From assembly GCA_045616985.1 (NCBI GenBank), contig JAZLHU010000018.1:1-5891 (forward strand): a DNA stretch of 5,891 nucleotides, given 5' to 3'. Positions 1 to 5,214 of the stretch are shown in pieces. The notes under the pieces were generated by a model that did no database searches, was not told the DNA's origin, and was given only the letters and a program-made list of their open reading frames with translations. The stretch is from RUG13409 sp045616985. GTDB lineage: Bacteria; Bacillota; Clostridia; Peptostreptococcales; Anaerovoracaceae. Each line of letters starts with the position of its first letter. Within the stretch, counting starts at the first letter, position 1. A program made the translations under genes and the position numbers.

Positions 1-120
1 GCTCATTTCCAGGACAATGAAAATATTGCTCGAAATGGGCTGTTTGCTGTACTCATCAAAATTTCAAAAATGTTTGATGCCGAAAAATCTTTCAAATTAA
101 ATGTTTTTAAACTGCTCTGA
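1..120 (+). CDS. C-terminal end of an unidentified protein, cut by the window edge
   Basis: Frame 1 is open from the first base to a TGA at 118-120 and gives 39 residues, beginning AHFQDNENIARNGLFAVL and ending FKLNVFKLL. The composition looks like real protein: a polar start, a hydrophobic helix-like stretch (residues 14-21) and a basic/hydrophobic tail. There is no internal start with a ribosome binding site, so it is read as the 3' end of a gene that begins before the window. I do not recognise the family. It runs toward the recombinase gene, whose stop lies 110 bases further on, so the two genes are convergent. No clear terminator follows the stop. A chance open frame of this length in AT-rich DNA cannot be excluded. 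Confidence 0.5.
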   Translation, partial: AHFQDNENIARNGLFAVLIKISKMFDAEKSFKLNVFKLL

Positions 121-133
121 TGATAAAAGTTTC

Positions 134-162
134 TTGAACTCGCCTATTGAATGTGTTATATT
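134..162 (+). promoter_or_regulatory. Strong sigma-70/SigA-type promoter reading toward the recombinase 3' end
   Basis: TTGAAC (134-139) and TATATT (157-162) are separated by exactly 17 bases and each matches consensus closely. A TGT at 154-156 adds an extended -10 element. Transcription would start near 169. No plus-strand gene with a ribosome binding site lies downstream: the sequence runs through a short leader and then antisense to the recombinase. It may be the promoter of a gene displaced by insertion, or it may make an antisense or small RNA. Confidence 0.55.
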
Positions 163-174
163 ATGATTTTAGAA

Positions 175-211
175 GGGATACGTGAGGTGATCCCCAAAGG
201 GTTGGTTCACG
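175..211 (+). other. Possible structured leader RNA with two competing or pseudoknotted stems
   Basis: Directly after the predicted start of the 134-162 promoter, GGGAT (175-179) can pair with ATCCC (190-194). The loop of that hairpin contains CGTGAG (181-186), which can pair with TTCACG (206-211, one G-U pair). Together these could form an H-type pseudoknot, or the longer CGTGAG stem could enclose a small CCC-AAA-GGG hairpin (193-201). I match it to no known riboswitch. Short stems like these arise by chance, so support is weak. Confidence 0.2.
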
Positions 212-230
212 GAATTTTGATTCTGTTGTA

Positions 231-1067
231 TCAGACAACTAAATCAAGCCGATTGATTATCCTCCGGTGTTCTCTGCCGGAGGTCATTATGTATATTCGG
301 GTAGTATCAATACTGCTGTGTCCGAGGATATCTGCAAGTTTTGCGATATCCTTTTCTATTTTGTAAAAACACCTTGCAAAGAGTTTCCTAAGGTTGTGTG
401 GGAAAACCTTTGTTGCTGCAACACCTGCAGCCTCACAAAGTCTCTTCATCAAGGACCAGATGACGCTTCTGTCCATCGCTTCGCCTTTAGTATTCCTGAA
501 AATAATACCATCGTTGATATCTTCAGATTTCGCATAATCGAGCAGCTTTTTCCTGAGTTTTCCGGAGATTAGTATTACTCGTGCTTTTCCCTTAAGCCTG
601 ATATGAACCTCTCCTACATCAACAGCTTCTAATGTAAAAAATTTAAGTTCTGATACCCTTATTCCTGTTCCGCAAATAGTTTCCATTATCATATGGAGCT
701 TTTTGTTTCCTTCTGCCGCTGTCAGTAGCTTCATATACTCAGCCCGGGTTAGTTCTTTTTCTTCTGAAAGATACATCTGCTTTTGTATCTTCATGTTCTT
801 AACCCGGCAGTCTCTTGCGTTCAAATAATCAAGCAGGCTGTTAATACCCGCAAGAATAGCGTTTATCGAACGATCAGAATATCCGTCTTCAATAAGCTTG
901 TTTTTGTATTCAAGTACTGCTTCTTTTGACAAAGCTTTTCCAGACAAGAATCCAAAGAAGTCTCTGACACTCCTCAGATATTTTTCTCTGGTAGCAAGGC
1001 TTTTTTCGTCCTCTACTAAATGCTTCTCGTACTCCGTAATAACTGATTCCGTGATAATAATGTCCAT
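231..1067 (-). CDS. Tyrosine recombinase / phage-type integrase (XerC/XerD-like)
   Basis: This 278-residue DNA strand-exchange enzyme cuts and rejoins DNA through a covalent 3'-phosphotyrosine. Numbering from the chosen start, residues about 1-95 are the SAM-like N-terminal core-binding domain and about 105-278 the catalytic domain. The full catalytic set is visible: Arg137 in GTGIRVSEL, Lys161 in KGKARVI, His224 and Arg227 in HNLRKLFA, His250 in LGHSS, and nucleophile Tyr259 in TRIYIM. The length is that of Xer-like recombinases without an arm-binding domain, and I see no IntI-type insertion. The ATG at 1067 is preferred to the one at 1073 because AAGGAGG sits 8 bases before it but only 2 before the other. 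No excisionase, relaxase or cargo gene lies beside it. It is unlikely to be the housekeeping XerC/D, because it stands alone among repeats, and HNLRKLFA has Lys where Xer proteins usually have His. The family is common in gut Clostridia; its substrate here is unknown. Confidence 0.93.
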   Translation of the reverse strand: MDIIITESVITEYEKHLVEDEKSLATREKYLRSVRDFFGFLSGKALSKEAVLEYKNKLIEDGYSDRSINAILAGINSLLDYLNARDCRVKNMKIQKQMYLSEEKELTRAEYMKLLTAAEGNKKLHMIMETICGTGIRVSELKFFTLEAVDVGEVHIRLKGKARVILISGKLRKKLLDYAKSEDINDGIIFRNTKGEAMDRSVIWSLMKRLCEAAGVAATKVFPHNLRKLFARCFYKIEKDIAKLADILGHSSIDTTRIYIMTSGREHRRIINRLDLVV

Positions 1068-1075
1068 TTTCATAT

Positions 1076-1082
1076 CCTCCTT
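1076..1082 (-). promoter_or_regulatory. Ribosome binding site deciding the recombinase start
   Basis: The minus strand reads AAGGAGG, a full match to the anti-Shine-Dalgarno sequence. Eight bases separate it from the ATG at 1067 and only two from the ATG at 1073. The spacing favours the downstream ATG and a protein beginning MDIII. Confidence 0.7.
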
Positions 1083-1131
1083 ATTATATCCGTTCGTGAT
1101 CTTCTCAATTTATTCATCACTCAAAGAAGGG

Positions 1132-1161
1132 TACATAGCAAGACGAGTTTTATGCAAACAA
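1132..1161 (-). promoter_or_regulatory. Candidate promoter of the recombinase gene
   Basis: On the minus strand TTGTTT (1161-1156) and TATGTA (1137-1132) are 18 bases apart, with TGC just before the -10 as an extended -10 element. The predicted start near 1125 gives a leader of about 58 bases ending in the AAGGAGG site. It lies immediately after the T-tract of the upstream terminator, which would insulate it from typA-rlmD transcription. The hexamers are only moderate matches. Confidence 0.35.
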
Positions 1162-1185
1162 AAACCACCACATTTCTGTGATGGT
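1160..1185 (-). terminator. Intrinsic terminator separating rlmD from the recombinase
   Basis: On the minus strand ACCATCACA pairs with TGTGGTGGT (nine pairs, one U-G) across a GAAA tetraloop, positions 1185-1164, followed by TTTTTGTTTG. This is a standard Rho-independent terminator. It lies about 240 bases after the rlmD stop and just before the recombinase promoter, so it would block read-through from the ribosome operon into the recombinase. It may have arrived with the element. Confidence 0.75.
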
Positions 1186-1195
1186 AATAAATAAT

Positions 1196-1269
1196 TGTTT
1201 TGACATCTAATCCACTAACCAACATACCCTTTTAGGTTGGGTGTGCTGAACTGGTGTCAGGTCAAAACA
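1196..1269. repeat. 9-bp inverted repeat enclosing an inner hairpin
   Basis: TGTTTTGAC (1196-1204) and GTCAAAACA (1261-1269) are perfect inverted copies. Inside, CCAAC (1219-1223) faces GTTGG (1236-1240), extended past one A-G mismatch by a TA/TA pair. Folded as single strand this gives an outer stem and an inner imperfect hairpin. Each inverted arm overlaps the start of a 17-bp direct repeat. The layout resembles a recombinase binding site, but that is inference. Confidence 0.55.
1203..1219. repeat. 17-bp direct repeat, copy 1
   Basis: ACATCTAATCCACTAAC occurs here and again at 1267-1283 without mismatch, 64 bases apart start to start. A perfect 17-mer at this distance is not expected by chance. 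I saw no third copy in the window. It lies upstream of the recombinase, so it is a candidate core or accessory site for that enzyme. Confidence 0.9.
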
Positions 1270-1283
1270 TCTAATCCACTAAC
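1267..1283. repeat. 17-bp direct repeat, copy 2
   Basis: This is the second perfect copy of the 17-mer at 1203-1219. The bases before the two copies differ (TGTTTTG and AGGTCAA), as do those after them (CAACATA and TCAATTT), so the identity ends sharply at 17 bases. It is followed within nine bases by the stop of the 1292-1411 open frame. Confidence 0.9.
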
Positions 1284-1291
1284 TCAATTTT

Positions 1292-1411
1292 TCAAGGCCT
1301 GTTTATGACCTCTCTCGTGCCTTGTAGATATGTTCCCTCGTACTCTTTTGCCACTTCCGACGAGGAGAACTCTTTCCGGTCGAACCTTGCAAAAGTGCCG
1401 TAAATAAGCAC
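1292..1411 (-). CDS. Small open frame, possible gene remnant, function unknown
   Basis: A minus-strand frame of 39 codons runs from a GTG at 1411 to a TGA at 1294-1292. It contains the segments ARFDRKEFSSSEVAKEYEG and GTREVINRP, with a balanced protein-like composition and an amphipathic EVAKEY stretch of the kind seen in small helix-turn-helix domains. It has no visible ribosome binding site, starts 12 bases after the rlmD stop in another frame, and is preceded in frame by a stop. It is therefore more likely the surviving 3' end of a gene carried or cut by an element than a working gene. The competing frame (1422-1303) is Arg/Ser-rich and looks like a shadow. I do not recognise the family. 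Confidence 0.27.
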   Translation of the reverse strand: MLIYGTFARFDRKEFSSSEVAKEYEGTYLQGTREVINRP

Positions 1412-1415
1412 TTTT
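1391..1415 (-). terminator. Weak hairpin just after the rlmD stop
   Basis: AAAAGTGC (1391-1398) and GCACTTTT (1408-1415) form a perfect 8-bp stem with a 9-base loop, starting eight bases after the rlmD stop codon. On the minus strand the stem begins with an A-tract and ends in TTTT, as in short bidirectional terminators, but there are only three or four G-C pairs and no longer T-run. It overlaps the start of the 1292-1411 frame. Confidence 0.4.
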
Positions 1416-1422
1416 CAGCCAC

Positions 1423-2529
1423 TTATTGCTTTACCCTTGACATCAATACTACCGTCTCCACATGAACCGTATGCGGAAACATATCAACAGGTGTTGCTTC
1501 AACGAACTGAAAGCCAAGCTCTGTCAGTATTTTTATATCTCTTGCAAGCGTTGAAGGGTCGCAGGAAACATAAACAAGTTTTTTTGGCGCTATCTGTGCT
1601 GCTGTTTCAAGAAGAGATCTTTTGCATCCTGCCCTGGGAGGATCAAGAACCACTATATCCGCCTTTACGCCCTGAAGCTTCCCGGGGACAACCTCTTCTG
1701 CCTTTCCGCAGATAAATACAGCATTAACATTTCCGTTGATAACTGCATTCCTGTTAGCTTGAATCACTGCATCCTTTACGGATTCAACGCCAATTACTTT
1801 AGAACATTTATCACTGCAGAAAAGTCCGATAGTACCTGCTCCGCAATATAAATCCAACAAGAACGAACCTTCATCCACATATTGCTTTACCAGGCTGTAA
1901 AGCTTTTCACATTGAAGCAGATTTACCTGATAAAAGCTTGCGGCATCTACCTCGATTTTCAGATTAGCTATGGAATCATTTATAAGATTTTGACCCCTGA
2001 ACAACAACGGGTAACCGCTGCGCTGAATTGTATAGGAAAGAACATCGCCCTCTCTGTTGGTGCGTATAACGAGTTCTTCTGCATTCTTAACAGGATTCTC
2101 TCTGAATTCTTTTAAGATTTCCAAAGCCCTCTTTGACTGGATAGGGCAATCTGTGCAACCAACATTGCAATACGGCAAATCTTCATTGACCTTGAACTCG
2201 CCCTTGTTTCTGTAGTTGTATGGATTTTCCATGCCGACTATGGGATTAAGCTTTGGAGCTTCAAGCTTTGCAAGTCTTGTAAGGCAAGCTCTTACTCTTT
2301 TTTCTTTCCATGCAAGCTGCTTTTCATAAGGCAATCTTAAAAGAGGAGCTCCTCCGCAAACAGGATTATTATCGCCGATAATCCTTGCCCGGAAGAATCT
2401 CCCCTTATCTTTTACAATTTCCACATCAACAATATCTCCGGGAAGAGCATTTTTCACAAATGCTATCTTCCCGTCAATTTTGCCTATACCTTCACCATTT
2501 TCACTTATATCAAATATTTCGATCCGCAT
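1423..2529 (-). CDS. rlmD: 23S rRNA (uracil-C5)-methyltransferase, RlmD/TrmA family, short form
   Basis: This SAM-dependent enzyme methylates uracil C5 in 23S rRNA (U1939 for RlmD; some Gram-positive homologues also modify U747). Numbered from the ATG at 2529 (368 aa), residues 1-52 are a TRAM RNA-binding domain. The SAM-binding loop LDLYCGAGTIGLF is at 225-237, DPPRAGC at 296-302, the catalytic nucleophile Cys323 in VSCDP, and the probable general base Glu358 in HVE. Length is well below the usual 430-460; the missing part is mainly the middle (after about residue 140). The usual N-terminal cysteine cluster is reduced to Cys58 in CGGA, while Cys121, Cys125 and Cys128 lie close together. The start shares one base with the typA stop (TGATG); a GTG three bases upstream is the alternative. 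No good ribosome binding site is near, so coupling to typA is likely. Exact target uridine is uncertain. Confidence 0.9.
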   Translation of the reverse strand: MRIEIFDISENGEGIGKIDGKIAFVKNALPGDIVDVEIVKDKGRFFRARIIGDNNPVCGGAPLLRLPYEKQLAWKEKRVRACLTRLAKLEAPKLNPIVGMENPYNYRNKGEFKVNEDLPYCNVGCTDCPIQSKRALEILKEFRENPVKNAEELVIRTNREGDVLSYTIQRSGYPLLFRGQNLINDSIANLKIEVDAASFYQVNLLQCEKLYSLVKQYVDEGSFLLDLYCGAGTIGLFCSDKCSKVIGVESVKDAVIQANRNAVINGNVNAVFICGKAEEVVPGKLQGVKADIVVLDPPRAGCKRSLLETAAQIAPKKLVYVSCDPSTLARDIKILTELGFQFVEATPVDMFPHTVHVETVVLMSRVKQ

Positions 2530-4415
2530 CACTGCTGATTGTATACTCTTCCGCTTCTCTTTCTTTCAAGCTCGCCGAGGATCTTCTTTCTGAGCCTGAT
2601 GTCAACCGGTGTAATCTCAACAAGCTCATCATCGTTAATCCATTCAAGTGCCTCTTCCAGAGAAAAAATCCTTGGTGGTGTAAGAAGAACCTTATCATCC
2701 GTTCCTGCCGCACGCATGTTGGATACATGCTTTGCCTTGCATGGGTTAACTATCATATCTTCATTTCTGGAGTTCTGTCCGACAATCATTCCTTCGTAAA
2801 CATGAACCCCTGGAGCCACAAACATTTGAGCACGTTCCTGAATGTTGTTAAGAGCGTATGGCGTTGTTGTTCCTTCCTCCTGTGCAATAATGGCACCGGC
2901 AGCTCTTTGAGCAATTTCTCCCTTGTAGTCTTCGTATCCGATAAAACGCCGAACTATGATGCCTTCGCCTCTGGTTTCATTAATAAACTGAGAACGATAT
3001 CCCATAAGTCCACGTGTTGGGGCTGTGTAAACAAGTCTTGATCTTCCGTTTTTTCCGTCCATGGACACCATGGTGCCCCTTCTTAAATTAAGGTCGGAAA
3101 TAATAGTTCCGGAATACTCATCAGGTACTTCGATAACAAGTTCTTCAACAGGCTCTTGCTTTTGCCCCTTATCACCCTTTTTGAAAATTACTTCAGGCTT
3201 TGATACTGCAAGCTCAAATCCTTCACGTCTCATATTTTCGATAAGGATTGAAAGATGAAGCTCGCCTCTTCCTGATACTTTAAAGTTATCCGTGGAATCC
3301 GTTTCTTCAACAAGAAGCCCGACATTGGTTTCAAGCTCTTTTTCAAGTCTTTCTCTGATATGCCTTGATGTCACATACTTCCCTTCTTTTCCTGCAAACG
3401 GACTTTTGTTTACAATAAAGTTCATGGAAAGCGTCGGTTCTTCGATAGCAATCGCCGGAAGCCCTTCAATGTGGTCCTCCGAGCAAATCGTATCTCCGAT
3501 GGTTACATCGGCAATACCTGCAAGAACACAGATGTCTCCGGAATGGACCTCGTCTGCTGCAACTCTTTTCATTCCTCTGTAAATATAGCACTGGCTGACC
3601 TTCTTCATTACATAGGATCCGTCGGGCTTTGTTACTGCAACCTGCTGACCTGTTCTTACAACGCCCTTATCGATTCTTCCGATAGCAAGGCGGCCCACAT
3701 AATCGTCGTAGCCAAGTGTTGAAACCTGCATCTGAAGAGGTTCGCTGTCAAGATCAGGATATGCTCCGCACTGCTCTATGATGGTTTCAAAAAGCGGTGT
3801 GATATCAAGTCCGCCAAGCCCTGCCGCGCTCTTTTTGATCTTGTTTCCGTCAATCCCTTCAACGGCAAGTCCTTCAACGCCGGCAGGATCTCTTACTACT
3901 ATACCCTGTCTTGCAATTCCGTAAAGGATGGGAAAATCAAGCTGCTTGTCGCTTGCTTCAAGATCCATAAAGAGTTCGTATACTTCATCAACTACTTCCG
4001 AGATCCTTGCATCCTTCTTATCGATCTTATTGATAAGCAATATCGGATTTAAGTTCTGCTCAAGTGCCTTTGAAAGGACAAACCTTGTCTGAGGCATCGG
4101 CCCTTCGGAGCTGTCTACAAGAAGAATGACCGTATCAACCGTTTTTATGATACGTTCTACCTCTGATGAAAAATCTGCGTGGCCCGGAGTATCAACGATG
4201 TTGATTTTGTAATCTCCATGCATTACCGAGCAGTTTTTTGAATAGATGGTTATGCCCCTTTCTCTTTCTATGTCATCAGAGTCCATAACACAATCTGCCA
4301 TTGCTTCGTTTTCCCTGAATACACCTGACTGTGCAAGGAAGGCATCGACCAGAGTTGATTTTCCTGCATCAACGTGAGCTATAACCGCAATGTTAATGAT
4401 CTTATCTTTTGCCAT
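2529..4415 (-). CDS. typA: Translational GTPase TypA/BipA
   Basis: This ribosome-associated GTPase of the EF-G/LepA superfamily helps 50S assembly and supports growth under cold and other stress. Its 628 residues include G1 AHVDAGKS (13-20), G2 around GIT (54-56), G3 DTPGH (75-79, with the catalytic His79) and G4 NKID (129-132). The G5 position reads YGIA (165-168) rather than the usual SA. Domain II follows from about 220, then the EF-G III-like domain (SGRGELHLSILIENMRREG, 381-399), the V-like domain (430-510), and the BipA-specific C-terminal domain with the conserved NPCKAKHVSN (557-566). About 20 extra residues lie between positions 172 and 203 compared with E. coli BipA (about 607 aa). 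Ala18 where E. coli BipA has His is shared with EF-G. The start is supported by AAAGAGG seven bases upstream. It is the first gene of a two-gene operon with rlmD. Confidence 0.97.
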   Translation of the reverse strand: MAKDKIINIAVIAHVDAGKSTLVDAFLAQSGVFRENEAMADCVMDSDDIERERGITIYSKNCSVMHGDYKINIVDTPGHADFSSEVERIIKTVDTVILLVDSSEGPMPQTRFVLSKALEQNLNPILLINKIDKKDARISEVVDEVYELFMDLEASDKQLDFPILYGIARQGIVVRDPAGVEGLAVEGIDGNKIKKSAAGLGGLDITPLFETIIEQCGAYPDLDSEPLQMQVSTLGYDDYVGRLAIGRIDKGVVRTGQQVAVTKPDGSYVMKKVSQCYIYRGMKRVAADEVHSGDICVLAGIADVTIGDTICSEDHIEGLPAIAIEEPTLSMNFIVNKSPFAGKEGKYVTSRHIRERLEKELETNVGLLVEETDSTDNFKVSGRGELHLSILIENMRREGFELAVSKPEVIFKKGDKGQKQEPVEELVIEVPDEYSGTIISDLNLRRGTMVSMDGKNGRSRLVYTAPTRGLMGYRSQFINETRGEGIIVRRFIGYEDYKGEIAQRAAGAIIAQEEGTTTPYALNNIQERAQMFVAPGVHVYEGMIVGQNSRNEDMIVNPCKAKHVSNMRAAGTDDKVLLTPPRIFSLEEALEWINDDELVEITPVDIRLRKKILGELERKRSGRVYNQQ

Positions 4416-4422
4416 ATTTAAA

Positions 4423-4429
4423 CCTCTTT
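4423..4429 (-). promoter_or_regulatory. Ribosome binding site of typA
   Basis: The minus strand reads AAAGAGG, seven bases before the typA ATG at 4415. It fixes the start giving MAKDKIINIAVIAHVD. Confidence 0.65.
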
Positions 4430-4450
4430 GGAATTGAAATCAAAAATAAC

Positions 4451-4479
4451 TTGGATATTTTATCATAAACTGTGATAAA
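4451..4479 (+). promoter_or_regulatory. Tentative plsC promoter
   Basis: TTGGAT (4451-4456) and GATAAA (4474-4479) are 17 bases apart, with TGT before the -10. Transcription would begin only a few bases before the plsC ATG, giving an almost leaderless message, which would explain the missing ribosome binding site. An alternative is TTGAAA (4434-4439) with TATTTT (4456-4461) at 16 bases, giving a leader of about 20 bases. Neither is convincing alone. Confidence 0.22.
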
Positions 4480-4482
4480 ATA
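4456..4482. promoter_or_regulatory. Perfect inverted repeat between divergent typA and plsC, candidate operator
   Basis: TATTTTATCA (4456-4465) and TGATAAAATA (4473-4482) are perfect 10-bp inverted arms around a 7-base spacer. The site lies in the 73-bp divergent intergenic region, over the likely -10 elements of both directions (TATGAT on the minus strand at 4467-4462), and ends seven bases before the plsC ATG. It could be a dimeric repressor site, or an RNA hairpin in the plsC leader. I match it to no known regulator. Confidence 0.45.
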
Positions 4483-4488
4483 AAATAT

Positions 4489-5214
4489 ATGTTGAGAACT
4501 ATATTTTTCTTGATCGTTGTGGCAGTATGCTTGATCTTAAGTCTTCCGCTTATGCTGATAAGCAGTTTGACAAGAGATAAAAACGAATTCGGTCCCATGC
4601 CGGGAATCACAAAGTGGATAGCAGATACAATCGTTCCCTTTGTTTCTGAGCTTGGAGGCTGCAATGTCACTATAAGGGGCAAAGAAAACCTTCCTGACGG
4701 GCCTGTTCTTTTGGCAGGAAACCATCAGGGCGATTTTGACGTTCTTTTAATTCTTTTTGCATTTGGTGAAATCCCTGTTATAGTTGCGAAAAAGGAAGCA
4801 AAAAAGGTTCCTATCGCAGCTGCATGGATGAAGATGATTCACTGCATTTTTATGGACAGAAAGGATATGCGCCAGAGTCTTATGTGCATAAAAAAGACCG
4901 GAGAGTATCTCGAACACGGTTTCAAGGTACTTGTTTTCCCCGAAGGAACAAGATCCAGAAGCCGTGAAATGGGAGAATTCAAGTCGGGTGCATTTAAAGC
5001 TGCCGTCAAAACAAAAACACCGATTGTTCCGTTTGTTATCGACGGCACATACAAGGTTTTTGAAAAGCAGCGTTTCCTTAAAAAAGCAGATGTTACGCTC
5101 AGTATATTAAGACCTATACAAGTAAGCGGTGATGAAAAAACTCAGGAGCTTTCGGATATCACAAGGACTATGATCCAAAACGAATTGGACAGGATCGGAA
5201 TCAACCGGACATGA
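4489..5214 (+). CDS. plsC: 1-acyl-sn-glycerol-3-phosphate acyltransferase, PlsC family
   Basis: The predicted reaction is transfer of an acyl group to the sn-2 position of lysophosphatidic acid to make phosphatidic acid, at the inner face of the cytoplasmic membrane. Residues 4-26 are a hydrophobic membrane anchor. The family motifs appear in order: NHQGDFD (78-84, the NHx4D catalytic His-Asp pair), the substrate-binding region IFMDRKD (120-126), FPEGTRS (150-156) and VPFVIDG (180-186). At 241 residues the length is normal. The ATG at 4489 is the only start that keeps the whole membrane segment, but no Shine-Dalgarno sequence precedes it; the sequence there is an AT-rich inverted repeat. The DUF5662 gene overlaps it by four bases. 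Some PlsC-like proteins act on other lysolipids, so the exact acceptor is inferred. Confidence 0.92.
   Translation: MLRTIFFLIVVAVCLILSLPLMLISSLTRDKNEFGPMPGITKWIADTIVPFVSELGGCNVTIRGKENLPDGPVLLAGNHQGDFDVLLILFAFGEIPVIVAKKEAKKVPIAAAWMKMIHCIFMDRKDMRQSLMCIKKTGEYLEHGFKVLVFPEGTRSRSREMGEFKSGAFKAAVKTKTPIVPFVIDGTYKVFEKQRFLKKADVTLSILRPIQVSGDEKTQELSDITRTMIQNELDRIGINRT

Larger units (their letters stand above)
1068..1422. other. 355-bp gene-poor region between rlmD and the recombinase
   Basis: No confidently called gene lies here. Read in minus-strand order from rlmD it contains a small hairpin at the rlmD stop, a 39-codon open frame of uncertain status, a direct repeat, an inserted hairpin segment, the second direct repeat, an intrinsic terminator, and the recombinase promoter and ribosome binding site. 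The density of repeats and structure is far above that of the other intergenic regions in the window and suggests the end of a mobile element. Confidence 0.6.

Noticed and set aside
261..283. CCTCCGG / CCGGAGG inverted repeat with a 9-base loop
   Set aside because: It lies inside the recombinase C-terminal coding sequence (SGREHRR) and has no T-run on either strand, so it is not a terminator and is probably due to codon choice.
267..572. Plus-strand open frame opposite the recombinase
   Set aside because: It is fully antisense to the catalytic domain, which has all its motifs, and it has no start signal.
1083..1088. Perfect TATAAT on the minus strand before the recombinase
   Set aside because: A start from it would fall inside or after the AAGGAGG site and remove the ribosome binding site, and no -35 lies at 16-18 bases.
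1236..1242. GTTGGGT, which fits the integron attC core GTTRRRY
   Set aside because: No matching RYYYAAC partner stands at the right place, and the recombinase shows no IntI-specific insertion, so an integron is not supported.
1196..1283. CRISPR array
   Set aside because: There are only two 17-bp repeats, no third copy and no cas gene.
1303..1422. 39-codon minus-strand frame with a GTG directly after the rlmD stop
   Set aside because: The translation is Arg/Ser/Lys-rich like an out-of-frame reading, and the overlapping frame at 1292-1411 looks more protein-like. No ribosome binding site.
2385..3041. 218-codon plus-strand open frame opposite typA and rlmD
   Set aside because: It lies antisense over two well-supported genes, has low-complexity Ser/Leu/Cys-rich translation and no ribosome binding site. 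It is a shadow frame.
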